Shown piece after piece: positions 6,244 through 8,017 of a stretch of DNA of 8,017 nucleotides. Below the pieces are notes generated by a model. It did not search any database. It had not been told where the DNA came from and saw nothing but the letters and a program-made list of their open reading frames with translations. The position numbers and the translations under genes were made by a program. The stretch's first letter is position 1; each line of letters opens with the position of its first letter. This stretch comes from Acidobacteriota bacterium (GTDB lineage: Bacteria > Acidobacteriota > Terriglobia > Terriglobales > Acidobacteriaceae): contig JAJXXG010000095.1 of the NCBI GenBank assembly GCA_021781255.1, forward strand, positions 1 through 8,017. The letters are read 5' to 3'.

Positions 6244-6266
6244 GGTCAGCGGGTCAGCGGGTCAGC
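6244..6266. repeat. 8-base tandem repeat spanning the hemD stop
   Basis: Nearly three head-to-tail copies of GGTCAGCG (6244-6251, 6252-6259, 6260-6266 incomplete). On the minus strand the unit reads GCTGACCC, and the hemD stop TGA (6254-6256) is part of it. Because eight is not a multiple of three, gain or loss of a copy would change the last few hemD residues. Confidence 0.7.
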
Positions 6267-7030
6267 AAGCTAGCGACGGCGGCGATGAGGCCGGGGATGT
6301 CGAAGGGGTTGGCTTCGGCGGCTGGCGGCCAGCCTAATTCGCGCAGAGTCTGACTGGTGATGGGGCCGATGGAGACTGCTGGAACGTCTGCGAATGGGAA
6401 GGCGATGCCGGCCTGCTTTGCTGCTTCCGCGAGATGCGTGGCGCTGGAGGAGCTGGTGAAGGTGGCTGCGTCGATTCCCTCGGCGAGGGCGCGGCGAAGC
6501 TGCTCCGGCGCGGCGGCGGGCATGGCGTTGCGGTAGGCGTCGACTACATCGATGGTTGCACCGGCGGCGCGCAGAGCGTCTGGGATGACGTCGCGGGCAA
6601 CGGCGGCGCGAACGAGCAGGATGCGCTTGCCGGCAATCTGCGCTTTGAGCGCGGAGATGAGGCTTTCAGCTACGTAGGATTCCGGGGTCAGAGTGATTAT
6701 GAGTCCGCATTTTTCAGCTTCTGCGGCGGTTGCCTCGCCTATGGCGGCCACCTGCGGCGGGGTGGCCTGCGTGAAGGAGATTCCAGCACGGGATGCTCGC
6801 TCGGAGAGCGCGCGGACGGCGTTGGCGCTGGTGAGGATGAGCCAGTCGTAGCGGTCGAGCCGGTGGAGCACGGCGTCGAGCGGCGCGAAGTCTGCGGGTG
6901 GCAGGATTTCAAGGACGGGAACTTCGACGGGAATGGCGCCGAGGGCGCGCAGCCCTTCGCTGAGCTTTCCTGCCTGCTTTGCCGCGCGGGTGACGAGAAT
7001 GCGGCGGCCGGCAAGCGGCAACGAAGTCAC
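6254..7030 (-). CDS. hemD: uroporphyrinogen-III synthase
   Basis: Cytosolic enzyme that cyclises hydroxymethylbilane with inversion of ring D to give uroporphyrinogen III, the branch point for heme, siroheme and cobalamin. The 258-residue product has the normal two-domain length. Recognisable family elements are RRILVTRA (9-16), WLILTSANAV (63-72), KRILLVRA (135-142), the conserved Tyr166 in VDAYRN, AATFTSSSSATHL (188-200), VSIGPITSQTLRELG (219-233) and PFDIPGLIAAV (242-252). The family is poorly conserved, so position next to hemC strengthens the call. It starts with GTG at 7030; the GTGA overlaps the hemC TGA by four bases. GGTGAGG (7038-7044), inside the hemC end, sits seven bases before the start, so translational coupling is likely. 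The stop lies in a short tandem repeat. Confidence 0.95.
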   Translation of the reverse strand: MTSLPLAGRRILVTRAAKQAGKLSEGLRALGAIPVEVPVLEILPPADFAPLDAVLHRLDRYDWLILTSANAVRALSERASRAGISFTQATPPQVAAIGEATAAEAEKCGLIITLTPESYVAESLISALKAQIAGKRILLVRAAVARDVIPDALRAAGATIDVVDAYRNAMPAAAPEQLRRALAEGIDAATFTSSSSATHLAEAAKQAGIAFPFADVPAVSIGPITSQTLRELGWPPAAEANPFDIPGLIAAVASLLTR

Positions 7031-7989
7031 CGGACGGCCTCACCGGGGGCTTCGAGAAGCGGGCCTGCGCCTGCGGCAATGAGCTTTTCCGCGACGAGGC
7101 GGCCCAGGGCTGCGGGGTCTGTGCTCTGCTGATGCGCGCGATGGAAGAAGCGCACGGCCTGACCGGATTCTGGCGCGGCAACGACGGCAAAGATTTCGCA
7201 CCACTGCTCTGCCGCCTTGCCCTGCTCCGGCAGAGGGCGGCAGTGGACGCCGATGGGAACCTGGCATCCACCGCCCAGCGCGGCCAGTGCTGCGCGCTCG
7301 GCGGTGACGGCAAAGCGCGTGTCTGCGTCGTCAAGAAAGGCCACGGCGGCGATGGTTGCGGCGGCGTCTTTGCGCGTCTCAATGCCGAGCGAACCCTGGC
7401 CGGCGGCCGGGCAGAAATCTTTGGGATCGAGGCGCTCGCGGACCCACTCGGTTTTCTCAAGGCGGTCGAGGCCGGCGGCTGCGAGCAGAATGGCGTCCAC
7501 CTGACCCTCGGAAAGCTTGCGCAGGCGGGTATCGACGTTGCCACGAAACTCGACGGCTTCAATGTCTGGTCGGAGGGCTTTCAACTGCGCGCGGCGGCGC
7601 TGGCTGCTGGTGCCTACTTTTGCGCCCTGCGGGAGCGAGGCGAGATCAGGAAAATTCACGGAGACAAAAACGTCGCGGGGATCGACGCGGGGCGGCGTCG
7701 CGGCCAGGGCGAAGGGCTCGGGCAACTCGGTGGGCAGGTCTTTGAGCGAGTGTACGGCGAGGTCAATGCGCCCCTCGGCTAAGGCCTCTTCAATTTCTTT
7801 GGTGAACATGCCCTTTGTCGTTCCGGATTCCGCCGCGACCTGGGCGAAGGTGACAGCCTGCAGGCGGTCGCCGGTGGTTTTGATGATTTCGATTTCGACA
7901 TGATGGCCCTGCCCGCGCAGGAGCGCGGCGATGTGGTTGGCCTGCCAGAGGGCGAGCTGCGAGCCGCGACTGCCGATGCGAAGATTCAT
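7027..7989 (-). CDS. hemC: hydroxymethylbilane synthase (porphobilinogen deaminase)
   Basis: Cytosolic enzyme that joins four porphobilinogen units into hydroxymethylbilane, primed by a covalent dipyrromethane cofactor. The 320-residue product is full length. The N-terminus MNLRIGSRGSQLALWQA is typical. Asp84 in LAVHSLKDLP is the catalytic aspartate. Substrate-binding arginines are in GTSSQRRRAQL (126-136) and FRGNVDTRL (148-156). The cofactor cysteine is Cys242 in GGGCQVPIGV. Asp84 and Cys242 carry the same numbers as in E. coli HemC, which supports the ATG at 7989. AAGQGSLGIE (196-205) is also conserved. No strong ribosome site precedes the ATG, consistent with coupling to an upstream frame that ends in the overlapping TGA. 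hemC and hemD form an operon. Confidence 0.97.
   Translation of the reverse strand: MNLRIGSRGSQLALWQANHIAALLRGQGHHVEIEIIKTTGDRLQAVTFAQVAAESGTTKGMFTKEIEEALAEGRIDLAVHSLKDLPTELPEPFALAATPPRVDPRDVFVSVNFPDLASLPQGAKVGTSSQRRRAQLKALRPDIEAVEFRGNVDTRLRKLSEGQVDAILLAAAGLDRLEKTEWVRERLDPKDFCPAAGQGSLGIETRKDAAATIAAVAFLDDADTRFAVTAERAALAALGGGCQVPIGVHCRPLPEQGKAAEQWCEIFAVVAAPESGQAVRFFHRAHQQSTDPAALGRLVAEKLIAAGAGPLLEAPGEAVR
7038..7044 (-). promoter_or_regulatory. ribosome binding site of hemD inside hemC
   Basis: GGTGAGG on the minus strand, with a seven-base spacer to the GTG at 7030. It lies in the last codons of hemC and supports the GTG as the hemD start despite the rarer codon. Confidence 0.6.
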
Positions 7990-8017
7990 TGGCGACCGAC
8001 CACGCTGGTTTCCTTCA
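7986..8017 (-). CDS. possible 3' end of a gene upstream of hemC (window-edge fragment)
   Basis: On the minus strand a frame open to the window edge reads nine codons (KETSVVGRQ) and then TGA at 7988-7986. The stop shares ATGA with the hemC start, the same type of four-base junction as hemC-hemD. In many bacteria the gene just before hemC is hemA (glutamyl-tRNA reductase), which makes hemA the natural guess, but nine residues cannot identify it. Another TGA lies at the very edge in a different frame and could instead be the real end. Confidence 0.3.
   Translation of the reverse strand, partial: KETSVVGRQ

Noticed and set aside
6434..7782. Long plus-strand frames opposite hemD and hemC (6434-7132, 7132-7782)
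   Set aside because: Gly/Ala/Arg-rich shadows of strongly supported hemC and hemD with no recognisable family.

Overview
This GC-rich window (visibly about 60% or more G+C in coding DNA) looks like chromosomal DNA of a Gram-negative soil bacterium, most likely an Acidobacteriota member of the Terriglobia type. That placement is an inference from gene content and protein style: a GH51 arabinofuranosidase, a bacterial-type inositol-phosphate synthase, and a HemQ-type coproheme decarboxylase near hemC and hemD. No rRNA or other phylogenetic marker is present. No mobile element, tRNA, rRNA or CRISPR array was seen.

Left part (1-2244): the 3' part of an alpha-L-arabinofuranosidase gene on the plus strand runs in from the left edge. 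It converges, with 24 bases between the stops, on a minus-strand gene for an unrecognised exported protein. That protein is a helical core between Pro/Ala-rich and Lys/Pro-rich low-complexity arms. The 262-base gap upstream of it holds the likely terminator of the next gene and one inverted repeat, but no convincing promoter.

Centre (2245-4450): minus-strand ino1 (inositol-3-phosphate synthase) is preceded, 116 bases upstream and on the same strand, by a DedA-family membrane protein gene. The gap between them holds two short perfect palindromes. A 134-base divergent control region separates dedA from hemQ.

Right part (4481-8017): plus-strand hemQ is followed after 172 bases by nth (endonuclease III). 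Nth converges on the minus-strand pair hemC-hemD, which overlap by four bases (GTGA). A further open frame may end on the hemC start (ATGA) at the right edge.

How they fit together: hemC and hemD make uroporphyrinogen III from porphobilinogen. HemQ decarboxylates coproheme to heme b as the last step of the coproporphyrin-dependent heme route. Two heme steps thus lie close together on opposite strands, with a DNA-repair gene between them. ino1 and dedA may both bear on envelope lipids, but this is only suggested by position. I did not find evidence of a wholly new system. The less explained items are the polyproline exported protein, the palindromes upstream of ino1, the stable hairpin between hemQ and nth, and an 8-base tandem repeat that contains the hemD stop codon.
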